64,000 nt of DNA from an uncultured Sterolibacterium sp. GTDB taxonomy: Bacteria; Pseudomonadota; Gammaproteobacteria; Burkholderiales; Rhodocyclaceae. The notes beneath the pieces were generated by a model. The model ran no database searches. It saw only the letters and a program-made list of their open reading frames with translations, and had not been told where the DNA came from. Positions 17,582-25,778 of this stretch are shown piece by piece. Location: the NCBI GenBank assembly GCA_903904605.1, contig CAIVDC010000073.1:1-64000 (forward strand). The letters run 5' to 3'. The first letter of the stretch is position 1, and each line of letters starts with the position of its first letter. A program made the translations under genes and the position numbers.

Positions 17582-18562
17582 GTGACTGATCGACTACCCC
17601 CGCTCAACTCGCTCCGGGCATGCGAGGCCGCCGCGCGACACCTGAGTTTTCGCAAGGCCGCCGAGGAATTGCACGTCACCCCCGCGGCGATCAGCCATCA
17701 GATCAAGCTGCTCGAGGATCAACTCGGCGTCCAGCTGTTTCGGCGCCTGACCCGCGCGATCGCCTTGACCGAGGTCGGACGCAGCTTTCTGCCGAAACTG
17801 CAGGAAGGCTTTGAATGCATCGCCCAGGCCGTCGATAAGGCGCGTGCCCATAAGAGGACAGGCGCGCTCACCGTGAACGTTCCGCCCTCGTTCGCCGCGA
17901 AGTGGCTGATGCCCAGGCTGCACCGTTTCGTGACCGCCTACCCCGACATCGATATCCGGATATTGGCCAGCATGAGACTGGTCGACGTTCGCCGGGACGA
18001 TGCCGTAGATCACGCCGGCGGGGTAAGCGAGCAGCCGTTCGACGCCGACATCGATATCCGCTTCGGCGCCGGCAAGTATCCGCGCTGCCGGGTGGACAAG
18101 CTGTTCCAGGTCTCGGTCACGCCCCTGTGCAGCCCGAGCCTGCTGAAGGGGATGAGGCCCTTGCGCAAGCCCTCGGATCTGCGTTACCACGTCCTGCTGC
18201 ACGACGATTCGCTGTACGTCAGCGAGGGTCGGCCCGACTGGGCGCAGTGGCTCAAGGAGGTCGGCGTCGAAGGCGTGGATGCGAACCGCGGCCCGCACTT
18301 CAATCATTCCATTCTCGGTCTCGAGGCGGCGGTCGACGGCCTGGGGGTGGTGCTCGGCATCAGGGAACTGGCCGCCCACGACCTGGCCGCGGGCAGGCTG
18401 GTCGCACCGTTCGAGCTCAGCATGGCGATGCATTCCGCCTATTACCTGGTCAGCGCCGAAGCTAGCGCCGACCGCCCCAAGGTCGTCGTGTTCCGGGACT
18501 GGCTGCTCGAAGAGGCGAAAGACCCCCTGCTGCGCAAACCACCCCCGGCAGTCAACAACTGA
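17582..18562 (+). CDS. LysR-family transcriptional regulator, GcvA-like
   Basis: The product has 326 residues starting with GTG. The N-terminal winged helix is complete: PLNSLRACEAAARHLSFRKAAEELHVTPAAISHQIKLLEDQLGVQLFRR, with the GcvA-type ISHQIKxLE recognition helix. The rest is the effector domain (TVNVPPSFAAKWLMPRL, FGVSVTPLCSPSLL-like segments, GLGVVLGIRELAAHDLAAGRLV). There is no Shine-Dalgarno sequence, since TATAAT lies right before the start. It is divergent from a small DUF3563-like gene and converges on the TRAP transporter genes, of which it may be the regulator; the effector is unknown. Confidence 0.92.
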   Translation: MTDRLPPLNSLRACEAAARHLSFRKAAEELHVTPAAISHQIKLLEDQLGVQLFRRLTRAIALTEVGRSFLPKLQEGFECIAQAVDKARAHKRTGALTVNVPPSFAAKWLMPRLHRFVTAYPDIDIRILASMRLVDVRRDDAVDHAGGVSEQPFDADIDIRFGAGKYPRCRVDKLFQVSVTPLCSPSLLKGMRPLRKPSDLRYHVLLHDDSLYVSEGRPDWAQWLKEVGVEGVDANRGPHFNHSILGLEAAVDGLGVVLGIRELAAHDLAAGRLVAPFELSMAMHSAYYLVSAEASADRPKVVVFRDWLLEEAKDPLLRKPPPAVNN

Positions 18563-18565
18563 TCC

Positions 18566-19873
18566 CTATTTCCCGTACAGCGCGTCGGGCAGATAGAGGG
18601 CGATCTCCGGGAAGAACAGCAGCAGCGCGATGAGTGCGATCGGGGCCAGGAGGAAAGGCAGCGTTCCCTTGTAGATGTTCAGGATCGGCACTTCCGGGAT
18701 CTGCGCCTGGATCACGAACAGGTTCATGCCGACCGGCGGATGGATCAGGCCGAGTTCGACCACGATCACCACGATGACGCCGAACCAGATCGGATCGAAG
18801 CCGCTGGCCACCACGACCGGCAGGAACACCGGCACGGTGATCAGCACCAGGCCGATGCCTTCGAGGAAGCAGCCGAGGATGATGTAGCAGACGATCAGGG
18901 TCAGCATCAGCGCCATGGGCGACAGGGCCGCCCGCTGCGTCCAGGCGATCAGCGCCATGGGCAGCTGGGCCTGGACGACGAAGTAGGAAAATATGGTGGC
19001 GCAGATGATGATGATGAACAGCATCGAGGTCGTCTTCAGCGTCGCCCCGAAGCATTCCCAGAGCGTTGACCAGCCGAGCTTGCGCTGCGCCACGCCGATC
19101 AGCAGCGCCATGAAGGCGCCGATCGCCGCAGCCTCGGTGGGGCTGAAGAAGCCCGCATAGATGCCGCCGACCGAGACGCCGAAGAGCAGCACGAACTCCC
19201 ACATGCCAAGCACGTCGAGCAGGCGCTGGCCCACGGCGCGGGCTTCGCCCCTGGGCGCCCAGTGCGGCTTGACCATCAGAATGACCGCGGCGACGAGGAT
19301 GTACAAGGCGGTGAGCACGAGGCCCGGAATCATGCCGGCGGCGAACAGCTTGGGCACGGACTGCTGGGCGATCATGGCGTAGATGACGAAGATCAGCGAC
19401 GGCGGAATGAGGATGCCCAGCGTTCCGCCGGCCGCGACCGAGCCGGTGGACAGCCGGTCGTCGTAGCCCTGGCGGTGCATTTCCGGAACGCAGATCCGGG
19501 TCATGGTCGCGGCGGAGGCGACCGACGAGCCGCAGACGGCACCGAAGGCGGCGTTGGCGCCGATGCTGGCATAGGCGAGGGAACCGCGCAGCGTCCCGAA
19601 CAGGGAGCTGGTGCCCCTGAACAGGCGCGAGGACATGCCCGAGGCGGAACTCAGCTCGCCCATCAGGACGAACAGGGGCACGACCGACAGGGCATAGCCT
19701 GAGGAGATGTCGAACGGCGCGTTGCCCATGACGATGGCCGCCCGTCCCCAGCCGGCCAGGGCCGCATAACCGAAAAAACCGACCAGGCCCAGGCAGATGG
19801 CGACCGGGATGCGCAGGAAAATCAGGGCCAGAAGCGCCATCATGCCGATGGCGCCGATCATTTGCACGGACAT
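18566..19873 (-). CDS. dctM: TRAP transporter large permease subunit (DctM type)
   Basis: The product has 435 residues and about 12 hydrophobic helices. GYALSVVPLFVLMGELSSASGMS, GSSVASAATMTRICVPEM and GSVAAGGTLGILIPPSLIFVIYAM are standard DctM signatures. FFSPTEAAAIGAFMALLIG and GLIHPPVGMNLFVIQ come in the second half. It forms the ion-coupled membrane channel with the small subunit, whose stop is two bases before this start. The TRAP cargo is usually a carboxylic acid. Confidence 0.95.
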   Translation of the reverse strand: MSVQMIGAIGMMALLALIFLRIPVAICLGLVGFFGYAALAGWGRAAIVMGNAPFDISSGYALSVVPLFVLMGELSSASGMSSRLFRGTSSLFGTLRGSLAYASIGANAAFGAVCGSSVASAATMTRICVPEMHRQGYDDRLSTGSVAAGGTLGILIPPSLIFVIYAMIAQQSVPKLFAAGMIPGLVLTALYILVAAVILMVKPHWAPRGEARAVGQRLLDVLGMWEFVLLFGVSVGGIYAGFFSPTEAAAIGAFMALLIGVAQRKLGWSTLWECFGATLKTTSMLFIIIICATIFSYFVVQAQLPMALIAWTQRAALSPMALMLTLIVCYIILGCFLEGIGLVLITVPVFLPVVVASGFDPIWFGVIVVIVVELGLIHPPVGMNLFVIQAQIPEVPILNIYKGTLPFLLAPIALIALLLFFPEIALYLPDALYGK

Positions 19874-19875
19874 GT

Positions 19876-20367
19876 TCAGGCGTCTCCCTTATGATCGTTG
19901 GCGCGAAAGGCGGCGACGACCACCGCCAGTATCGACAGGCCGGTGCCGGCGAGCATGGGAAGCCACAGCACGTAAAGAGGCAGGCCGAGTTCCGGCTTCT
20001 TGTCGCCGAAGCGGTAGGCATCCTGCGCCTGGGGCCACATGTTCCAGGCGAGCAGGACGAGAAAGACGAAGGAGAAGACCGCGGCCAGAATCTTCAGGCG
20101 GCGGACGGTCGCCTTGGAAGCGAAGAAATCGACGACATCGACCACGATGTTGCCGTGACTCAGGAAGGTCGCCGGAATCCCCAGGAAAACGGCGAAGACC
20201 AGGGTGCTTTCGACCATGTCATAGGAACCCGTGATCGGCTGTCTGAACAGCTTGGTCATGCCGACGTCGGCGACCGATGTCAGCATCATGGCGATCAGGG
20301 CCAGCGTGGCGATAAACGAACTCAGCTCGACGGCACGATCGAGCCAGGACTTCTGCCGCATCAGCAT
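19876..20367 (-). CDS. dctQ: TRAP transporter small permease subunit (DctQ type)
   Basis: The product has 163 residues with four predicted helices. VADVGMTKLFRQPITGSYDMVESTLVFAVFLGIPATF matches the DctQ core, and the second half shows two further helices. The start at 20367 overlaps no other gene. It lies between the binding protein and the large permease, in the order P-Q-M of a typical TRAP operon. Confidence 0.92.
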   Translation of the reverse strand: MLMRQKSWLDRAVELSSFIATLALIAMMLTSVADVGMTKLFRQPITGSYDMVESTLVFAVFLGIPATFLSHGNIVVDVVDFFASKATVRRLKILAAVFSFVFLVLLAWNMWPQAQDAYRFGDKKPELGLPLYVLWLPMLAGTGLSILAVVVAAFRANDHKGDA

Positions 20368-20434
20368 CTCCGGAAGCGAATATTCGGGAAGAACCGGGCT
20401 GCGCCGCCCATGCGGCCGGGCAGCCCGGGTGGCG

Positions 20435-21451
20435 TCACTTGGCTTTCAGCAGGGCGTCGTAGATCGCGCGCGCGGGCGCACCCTTGGCGGTGAGCTCGGC
20501 CAGTTCCTTGTCGATGATCGGCTTGACGGCGTTTTCCATGTCGCGCTTGGTGGCGGCCGAGAACTCCACGATCTGGTCGCCGTTGGCGGTCATATAGGCC
20601 CGGCCGGCGACTTCGGCGTCGTCGAGCGCCTTGCCTACCCGCTCTCCGGCGGCGGGGCCGGTGGTCTGATCGATCAGCGCGCGCAGATCGGGCGGCAGCT
20701 TGTCGTAGCTTTGCTGGTTCATGACCAGGAAGAACGATGCGGCATTGATGCCGGGCTCATAGGAATACTTGGTCACCGTCCCGAGCTGGAAACTCTGCGC
20801 CCCTTCGAAGGGAAACATCGCGCCGTCTATGGTGCCCTTGCCCATGGCATCGGTGACGTCGCCGGGCGGCACCGCCAGCGGCGTGCCGCCGAAGGCCTTG
20901 ATCGAGTCGGCGAAGATTTCCCCGGCATAGCGGATGCGCAGCCCCTTGAAGTCCGCCATGGTGTTGATCTTGGCCTTGGTCATGTGGAACTTGAGTGGCG
21001 TGGTGGTCATCAGATAGAGGATCTTCACGCCCGGATATTCGCCCGCCAGGTACTTGGGAGCGATTTCGGTCAGCGTCCTGGACATCTTGGCGCTGGTCGT
21101 CACCAGGAAGGGCAGGTTGGAGATCTCGGTCAGCGGAAAGCGGCCGGGCGTGGTGCCGGTCAGTCCGATGGCCATGTCGGCGACGCCGGTGCGCGCCAGA
21201 TCGAACTGGCGCGGCGGCGGTCCCATCTGGCTGGCCGGGAATATCTTCAGGACCAGGCGGCCATGGGACTTCTCCTTCAGTTCGTCGCTCCAGCGCAGCA
21301 GTTCCTTCTGGAACGTATGGTTCGGCGGCAGGAAGTGCGAAACCTTCAGCTCTATCGTCTGGGCCACGGCGTTGACGGTCAGGCCGGCCATCGCCACGGC
21401 GCCGATCAAGCCCAGGCGCAGGGTGCGGATTAATTGCGGGCGAATCTTCAT
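20435..21451 (-). CDS. dctP: TRAP transporter periplasmic substrate-binding protein (DctP type)
   Basis: The chosen ATG at 21451 follows GGAGGAG by six bases; another ATG lies one codon upstream. The product has 338 residues with a signal peptide ending near TVNAVAQ. The mature protein shows the TRAP pattern: ELKVSHFLPPNHTFQKELLRW, GRLVLKIFPASQMGPPPRQFDL, ADFKGLRIRYAGEIFADSIKAFGGTPLAVPPGDVTDAMGKGTIDG. The Arg in LRIRYAG is at the carboxylate-binding position, so an organic acid is the likely ligand. It belongs to an operon with DctQ, DctM and an upstream SDR gene. Confidence 0.94.
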   Translation of the reverse strand: MKIRPQLIRTLRLGLIGAVAMAGLTVNAVAQTIELKVSHFLPPNHTFQKELLRWSDELKEKSHGRLVLKIFPASQMGPPPRQFDLARTGVADMAIGLTGTTPGRFPLTEISNLPFLVTTSAKMSRTLTEIAPKYLAGEYPGVKILYLMTTTPLKFHMTKAKINTMADFKGLRIRYAGEIFADSIKAFGGTPLAVPPGDVTDAMGKGTIDGAMFPFEGAQSFQLGTVTKYSYEPGINAASFFLVMNQQSYDKLPPDLRALIDQTTGPAAGERVGKALDDAEVAGRAYMTANGDQIVEFSAATKRDMENAVKPIIDKELAELTAKGAPARAIYDALLKAK

Positions 21452-21508
21452 CATCGACTCCTCCATTTTTTCTTGGGAAAAAGACTTTGCGACAGGATAC
21501 CTCTTTGT

Positions 21509-22276
21509 TCAAGTCACGGCAGAATAGCCGCCATCGACGACGACGATCACGCCACTGACTCCTTTGTTGCCCTGGATCAGACCGAGGGCGGCTTCGGCAA
21601 CGTCGTCGGCGGTGACGACGCGGCGTAGCGGCGTCTGCTTGGCGCGGGCCGTCATCAGCTTGTCGTAGTTCTCGCCGAGCATCCGTTCCATCCATTCGCC
21701 GGCCATCCAGCCGGGCGCGATGCCGTTGACTCGGATGCCGGCAGGACCCAGGGCGCCGGCAAGCGCCTTGGTCATCGTCCAGAGCGCACCCTTGCTTGCC
21801 GAATAGGGAAGGGGCTGCGGGCCGGGGCGTGCGCCGACGGTGCTGTTGGTGTTCACGATAGCGGCGCCGTCGGACAGCCGCAGCAGAGGCGTGGCGTGCT
21901 TGGTGACCAGGAAGACGCCTTTCACATTGACCGAAAAGACCTGGTCCCACTCTTCCACCGTGACTTTCTCGAAATCCCGGGCGAGCGTCCTGATGCTCGC
22001 ACCGGCATTGTTGCAGAGAACGTCGAGACGTCCGAACCTCTCCCTAATCGCCGCGAACATCGCGATCACGCTGGCCTCGTCGGCCACGTCGCAGCGCGCC
22101 AGCAACACCTCGGCGCCCGCCTTTTCGCATTCGGCCACGGTCTTCCGGGCTCCGGCCTCGCTGTTGCTGTAATTGACGACGACGTCATAGCCGGCCTTCG
22201 CGAGGGCGATTGCCTCAGCCCGCCCTATCCCGGACGAAGATCCGGTGACCAAGGCGACGCGCTTTTCATTACCCAT
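21509..22276 (-). CDS. short-chain dehydrogenase/reductase
   Basis: The ATG at 22276 has GGAGA six bases upstream; a TTG four codons earlier is less likely. The product has 255 residues. VALVTGSSSGIGRAEAIALAKAG is the glycine-rich NAD(P) motif. NNAGAS, the serine of IVNTNSTVG and YSASKGALW (Tyr-x3-Lys) complete the catalytic set. ENGIAPGW-like and DVAEAALGLIQGN segments follow. It heads the minus-strand TRAP operon and faces the plus-strand catabolic operon, so it probably acts on the hydroxyl or keto group of the same substrate. Confidence 0.93.
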   Translation of the reverse strand: MGNEKRVALVTGSSSGIGRAEAIALAKAGYDVVVNYSNSEAGARKTVAECEKAGAEVLLARCDVADEASVIAMFAAIRERFGRLDVLCNNAGASIRTLARDFEKVTVEEWDQVFSVNVKGVFLVTKHATPLLRLSDGAAIVNTNSTVGARPGPQPLPYSASKGALWTMTKALAGALGPAGIRVNGIAPGWMAGEWMERMLGENYDKLMTARAKQTPLRRVVTADDVAEAALGLIQGNKGVSGVIVVVDGGYSAVT

Positions 22277-22329
22277 TGCATTCTCCAAGCGGTGGTGTTG
22301 ACGGCCAAATTGTTGCGGCGCATCAATTA

Positions 22330-22349
22330 ATTATGAGCGTGTTCATATT
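22330..22349. promoter_or_regulatory. imperfect inverted repeat in the divergent catabolic promoter region
   Basis: Arms ATTATGA (22330-22336) and TCATATT (22343-22349) are separated by six bases; five bases (TATGA/TCATA) are perfect. It sits between the SDR-TRAP operon and the amidohydrolase operon and is a candidate operator controlling both. Confidence 0.4.
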
Positions 22350-22403
22350 CTTAGGCACGCCGACTGGTTTGTCAACACGGCCTCGTATTCCTGTACGCTG
22401 CGC

Positions 22404-22432
22404 TTGACAAAGAAACGAGCCTTGTCGAAAAT
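22404..22432 (+). promoter_or_regulatory. predicted promoter of the plus-strand catabolic operon
   Basis: TTGACA at 22404-22409 is a consensus -35 box; 17 bases later GAAAAT (22427-22432) is a weak -10. The first gene would start about 40 bases downstream. The inverted repeat at 22330-22349 lies about 55 bases upstream. Confidence 0.4.
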
Positions 22433-22475
22433 GAACGAGTTCAATAATCCACTGCGGCGGACAGGAGAAGCAGAA

Positions 22476-23501
22476 ATGGCCAGCACTTCGAAGGCACCCT
22501 CGACCATACGACGGTCCGGCAGCTCGCCGGTGATTGATTTCCACACCCACATTTTCGTGCCGGAGGTGTGCGACTACGTCAAGCAGAACCGGCCGCCGGA
22601 GGCGACGGAATACCAACTGGTCGACAACTACCGGCGCGGCGAGGCGGCGCAGCGCAAGCGCCATCCGCGCCCGACCGGGGACGAGGTCGAAGCCCGCCTC
22701 ATGGACATGGACGAGTTCGGCATCGATATCCAGGTGGTCATCTGTCACATCGCGCAGTATTGTTATTGGGCGAGGCCCGAGGAAGGCGCACGTCTGACCA
22801 GGATAGGCAATGACCGGCTGGCCGAGTTTGTCCATAGAAAGCCGGACCGATTCGTCGGCATGGGCTTCGTGCCCATGCAGGACCCGCAGGCGGCCGTGAT
22901 CGAACTGGAGCGCATCGTCAAGGACCTGGGCTTTCGCGCGGTCGCGGTGAATACTCACGTCGATGGCGTCGAACTCGGCGATCAGAGGCTCTGGCCGGTC
23001 TGGGCCAAGGCCGAGAGCCTTGGCATTCCCGTCTATATCCATCCGTCCGGATTCACGCATCCGCGCTTCACCAAGCACCTCATGTGGAACGGCGTCGGCC
23101 AGCCGATCGAGGAGGCCATCGCCATGTCGTCGCTGATCTATGAGGGCATCCTGGACCGCTTTCCCGATCTCAAGCTGGTGATCGCCCACGGCGGCGGTTT
23201 CCTGCCCTATTACGCCGGCCGGATCGACCGCAACTTCCGCAACCGTCCCCACGAAACGCCGAACATCAACAAGGAACCGAGCGAGTATATGCGCCAGTTT
23301 TTCTACGATACCGTGGTGTATAACGTCGATATGCTGGAGTTCCTGGCGCACAAGGTGGGTGCCTCGCAAATCCTGCTCGGCGGCGATTACCCCGTCGGCG
23401 AGGACAATCCGGTGGCCTTCGTGAACAGCGCGAACATTTCGGCCGAAGCGAAGCGCATGATTCTCGGCGAAAACGCCGCGAAGCTGCTCGGCATCCTGTA
23501 A
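22476..23501 (+). CDS. amidohydrolase-2 family protein (ACMSD/decarboxylase-like)
   Basis: The start was set at the ATG following ACAGGAGAAGC; the frame is open 24 codons further upstream, without a ribosome site. The product has 341 residues. VIDFHTHIFVP (His23, His25) is the metal-binding HxH motif. IPVYIHPSG, VIAHGGGFLPYYAGR and LLGGDYPVGEDNPV (metal Asp) occur in the expected order of the Amidohydro_2 family, which includes aminocarboxymuconate and resorcylate decarboxylases. It opens the plus-strand operon of Region 4. A nonhydrolytic decarboxylase or a hydrolase is equally likely. Confidence 0.87.
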   Translation: MASTSKAPSTIRRSGSSPVIDFHTHIFVPEVCDYVKQNRPPEATEYQLVDNYRRGEAAQRKRHPRPTGDEVEARLMDMDEFGIDIQVVICHIAQYCYWARPEEGARLTRIGNDRLAEFVHRKPDRFVGMGFVPMQDPQAAVIELERIVKDLGFRAVAVNTHVDGVELGDQRLWPVWAKAESLGIPVYIHPSGFTHPRFTKHLMWNGVGQPIEEAIAMSSLIYEGILDRFPDLKLVIAHGGGFLPYYAGRIDRNFRNRPHETPNINKEPSEYMRQFFYDTVVYNVDMLEFLAHKVGASQILLGGDYPVGEDNPVAFVNSANISAEAKRMILGENAAKLLGIL

Positions 23502-23523
23502 GCGTTCCGGAGGACCCGCTGCG

Positions 23524-24492
23524 ATGACAACCAATGTTTTGATCCTGCTGAACCTGCCCGAGAAGGTCAGGATGCAGTACTTCGATGGGATTCGGGAAAA
23601 GTTTCCCGAACTCAAGCTCGATGTGGTCGATCACGTGAGCAAGGTGGGACCCTATATCGCGGACACCAACGTGCTGATCACCTTCGGCCCGCAACTGGCG
23701 GATCGCGCCGACGAGGTGTTTGCCGCCGCCCGGAACCTGAAGTGGGTGCAGGCGCTGGGCACCGGGGTCGACAACATCGCCGACCGCCCGACCCTGGCCA
23801 AGGACGTCCTTCTCACCAGCATCCGCGGCATCCACGGCGCCCCGGTGTCGGAGGCTGCCATGCTGTCGATGCTCGCCTTCTCCCGGGACTTTCCACGCGT
23901 GCTGCGCAACCAGGACAGGCATGTCTGGGACCGCTGGCCGGCCAGGCTGCTGTCCGGCAAGACCGTGGGCATCTTCGGGGTCGGCTCGATCGCCGAATCC
24001 CTGGCGCCCCGCTGCAAGGCCTTCGGCATGAAGGTGGTCGGCATCTCCTCCGCGACGCGGGAGCTTGCCAACTTCGATCAGATGAAGAATAGCGCCGATC
24101 TCAAGGGAGCCGTGCGCGAACTCGACTATCTGGTGTTGCTCACTCCCTATACGCCGCGGAGCCACCACATCATCAACGCGGAAATCCTCGCCGCGATGAA
24201 GCCGAGCGCTTTTCTCGTCAACCTCGCGCGGGGCGGAGTCGTCGACGAGAAGGCGCTGCAGCAGGCGCTGACCGAAGGCAAAATCGCCGGTGCGGCGCTC
24301 GACGTGTTCAGCCAGGAGCCGCTGCCCGAGGACAGCCCGTTCTGGGCGATGAAAAACGTCATCGTAACGGCGCATTTCGGCGGCTTCTACGACCGGTATG
24401 CCAATGACGCGCTGCCCGTGATCGAGCAGAATCTTCGCTGCTTCCTCGCCGGCGACACCCGGAACATGATCAACCTCGTGGCACGAACCTAG
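23524..24492 (+). CDS. D-2-hydroxyacid dehydrogenase family protein
   Basis: The product has 322 residues. ATG at 23524 follows GGAGGACCCGC. The NAD-binding motif is GIFGVGSIAESLAPR at about residue 145, and the catalytic residues are in LVNLARGGVVDEKAL (Arg), LDVFSQEPLPEDSPFW (Glu) and IVTAHFGGFYD (His). The first domain keeps the usual ADEVFAAARNLKWVQALGTGVDN segment. It interconverts a 2-hydroxy and a 2-oxo acid. It follows the amidohydrolase by 22 bases, within the same operon. Confidence 0.92.
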   Translation: MTTNVLILLNLPEKVRMQYFDGIREKFPELKLDVVDHVSKVGPYIADTNVLITFGPQLADRADEVFAAARNLKWVQALGTGVDNIADRPTLAKDVLLTSIRGIHGAPVSEAAMLSMLAFSRDFPRVLRNQDRHVWDRWPARLLSGKTVGIFGVGSIAESLAPRCKAFGMKVVGISSATRELANFDQMKNSADLKGAVRELDYLVLLTPYTPRSHHIINAEILAAMKPSAFLVNLARGGVVDEKALQQALTEGKIAGAALDVFSQEPLPEDSPFWAMKNVIVTAHFGGFYDRYANDALPVIEQNLRCFLAGDTRNMINLVART

Positions 24493-24502
24493 GAACAGAC
24501 AG

Positions 24503-25714
24503 ATGGCGAATGCAGCAGAAGTCTCCGAACAGATCAACACGCCGATTTCCAGCGCGGAACTGGAGCGGCGCTGGGCGGCCGTGCGGGCGGCGATGGCGGA
24601 GCAGGGCATCGATGTCCTGCTGATGCAGGCCAACAACGATTTCATGGGCGGCTACGTCAAGTACTTCACCGACCTGCCTGCGACCAACGGCTACGCGGCG
24701 ACCGTGGTCTTCCCGCGGGACGACCGGATGACCGTGGTCGGCCAGGGTCCGTTCGGCATGGCCCGCGAGTTCCCGCCTGGCGAACAGGGCTTGCGCCGGG
24801 GCGTCGCCCGTTTTCTCGGCACGCCGAGTTACGCTTCCAGCCATTTCACCGCCGACTACGACGGCGAACTGGCGCAGACCGCGCTCGAAGGCTATGCCGG
24901 CGCGACCATCGGCCTGCTCGGTACGGCGGCGATGTCCTTTGCGCTGGTCGACTATCTGAAGCGCGGCAAGCTGTCCCGGGCAAAGTTCGTCGATGCCTCG
25001 GAAATGGTGGATCAGATCAAGGCGATCAAGAGCGAAGAGGAAATTGCCCTGATCCGGCGCACGACCGCGATGCAGGATGGCGCCATGGAAGCGGTGTTCG
25101 CCGCCATCAAGCCGGGCATGCGCGACCTCGAGGTCGCCGCCGTGGCGGAACATTTCGGCCATCGTTTCGGCAGCGAGCAGGGCTTGTTCCTGTGCGCTTC
25201 AGGTCCGGTCGGCACGGCGGCCGTGTTCGGCAACCGCCATCTGCAGAACAGGGTGATCCGTGAAGGAGACCAGTTCACCCTGCTGATAGAGAACAGCGGT
25301 CCGGGCGGTTACTACGGTGAAATCGGCAGAACCTGCGTGCTGGGCAAGGCATCGCAGGAGATGAAGGACGAATTCGACTTCGTTCTCGAGGCCCAGGAGT
25401 ATATGCGCGGCCTGCTCAGGCCGGGTGCCTCGAGCAGCGGGATCTTCGCCTCCTACAACGACTACATGCGCAGCCACGGCAGGCCGGAGGAGAAGCGCCT
25501 GCATTGCCACGGACAGGGCTACGACATGGTGGAACGGCCGCTGGTCCGGCATGATGAAACCATGGTGCTGGCCAAGAACATGGTGCTCGCCGCCCACCCT
25601 ACCTACGTCACAGCGGGCAGCTACAACTGGGTGTGCGACGACTTTCTGGTCGGCGACGGCGGCGGCGCGGAGAAGCTGCACAAGTTTCCGCAGAGGATAT
25701 TCGAGATCGGCTAG
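24503..25714 (+). CDS. M24-fold (pita-bread) protein with altered metal site
   Basis: The product has 403 residues. The N-terminal creatinase-type domain (ERRWAAVRAAMAEQGIDVLLMQ) is followed by the pita-bread domain. The helix SEEEIALIRRTTAMQDGAMEAVFAAIKPG and the strand CHGQGYD are typical. The usual ligands Asp, Asp, Glu, Glu are replaced or shifted: LLIENSGPGG (residues 261-269; Asn264 at the first Asp position), GEIGRT (Glu273 for the second Asp), LAAHPTYV (His365 for Glu) and VCDDFLV (Asp). His336 remains. This makes a classical Xaa-Pro dipeptidase unlikely and a creatinase- or ectoine hydrolase-like activity more plausible. It lies between the dehydrogenase and the AMP ligase genes. Confidence 0.8.
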   Translation: MANAAEVSEQINTPISSAELERRWAAVRAAMAEQGIDVLLMQANNDFMGGYVKYFTDLPATNGYAATVVFPRDDRMTVVGQGPFGMAREFPPGEQGLRRGVARFLGTPSYASSHFTADYDGELAQTALEGYAGATIGLLGTAAMSFALVDYLKRGKLSRAKFVDASEMVDQIKAIKSEEEIALIRRTTAMQDGAMEAVFAAIKPGMRDLEVAAVAEHFGHRFGSEQGLFLCASGPVGTAAVFGNRHLQNRVIREGDQFTLLIENSGPGGYYGEIGRTCVLGKASQEMKDEFDFVLEAQEYMRGLLRPGASSSGIFASYNDYMRSHGRPEEKRLHCHGQGYDMVERPLVRHDETMVLAKNMVLAAHPTYVTAGSYNWVCDDFLVGDGGGAEKLHKFPQRIFEIG

Positions 25715-25778
25715 ATCGGTCCGGGTTTAAGATGTACACGTTCGGAAATTAATTGAGCCAGAACCGAGGAGTCGATAT

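Noticed and set aside
18552-20021. Long minus-strand frame of 489 codons overlapping the TRAP permease genes
   Set aside because: Its translation is Arg/His/Gly-rich without any domain, while the other frame is a clean DctM and DctQ pair.
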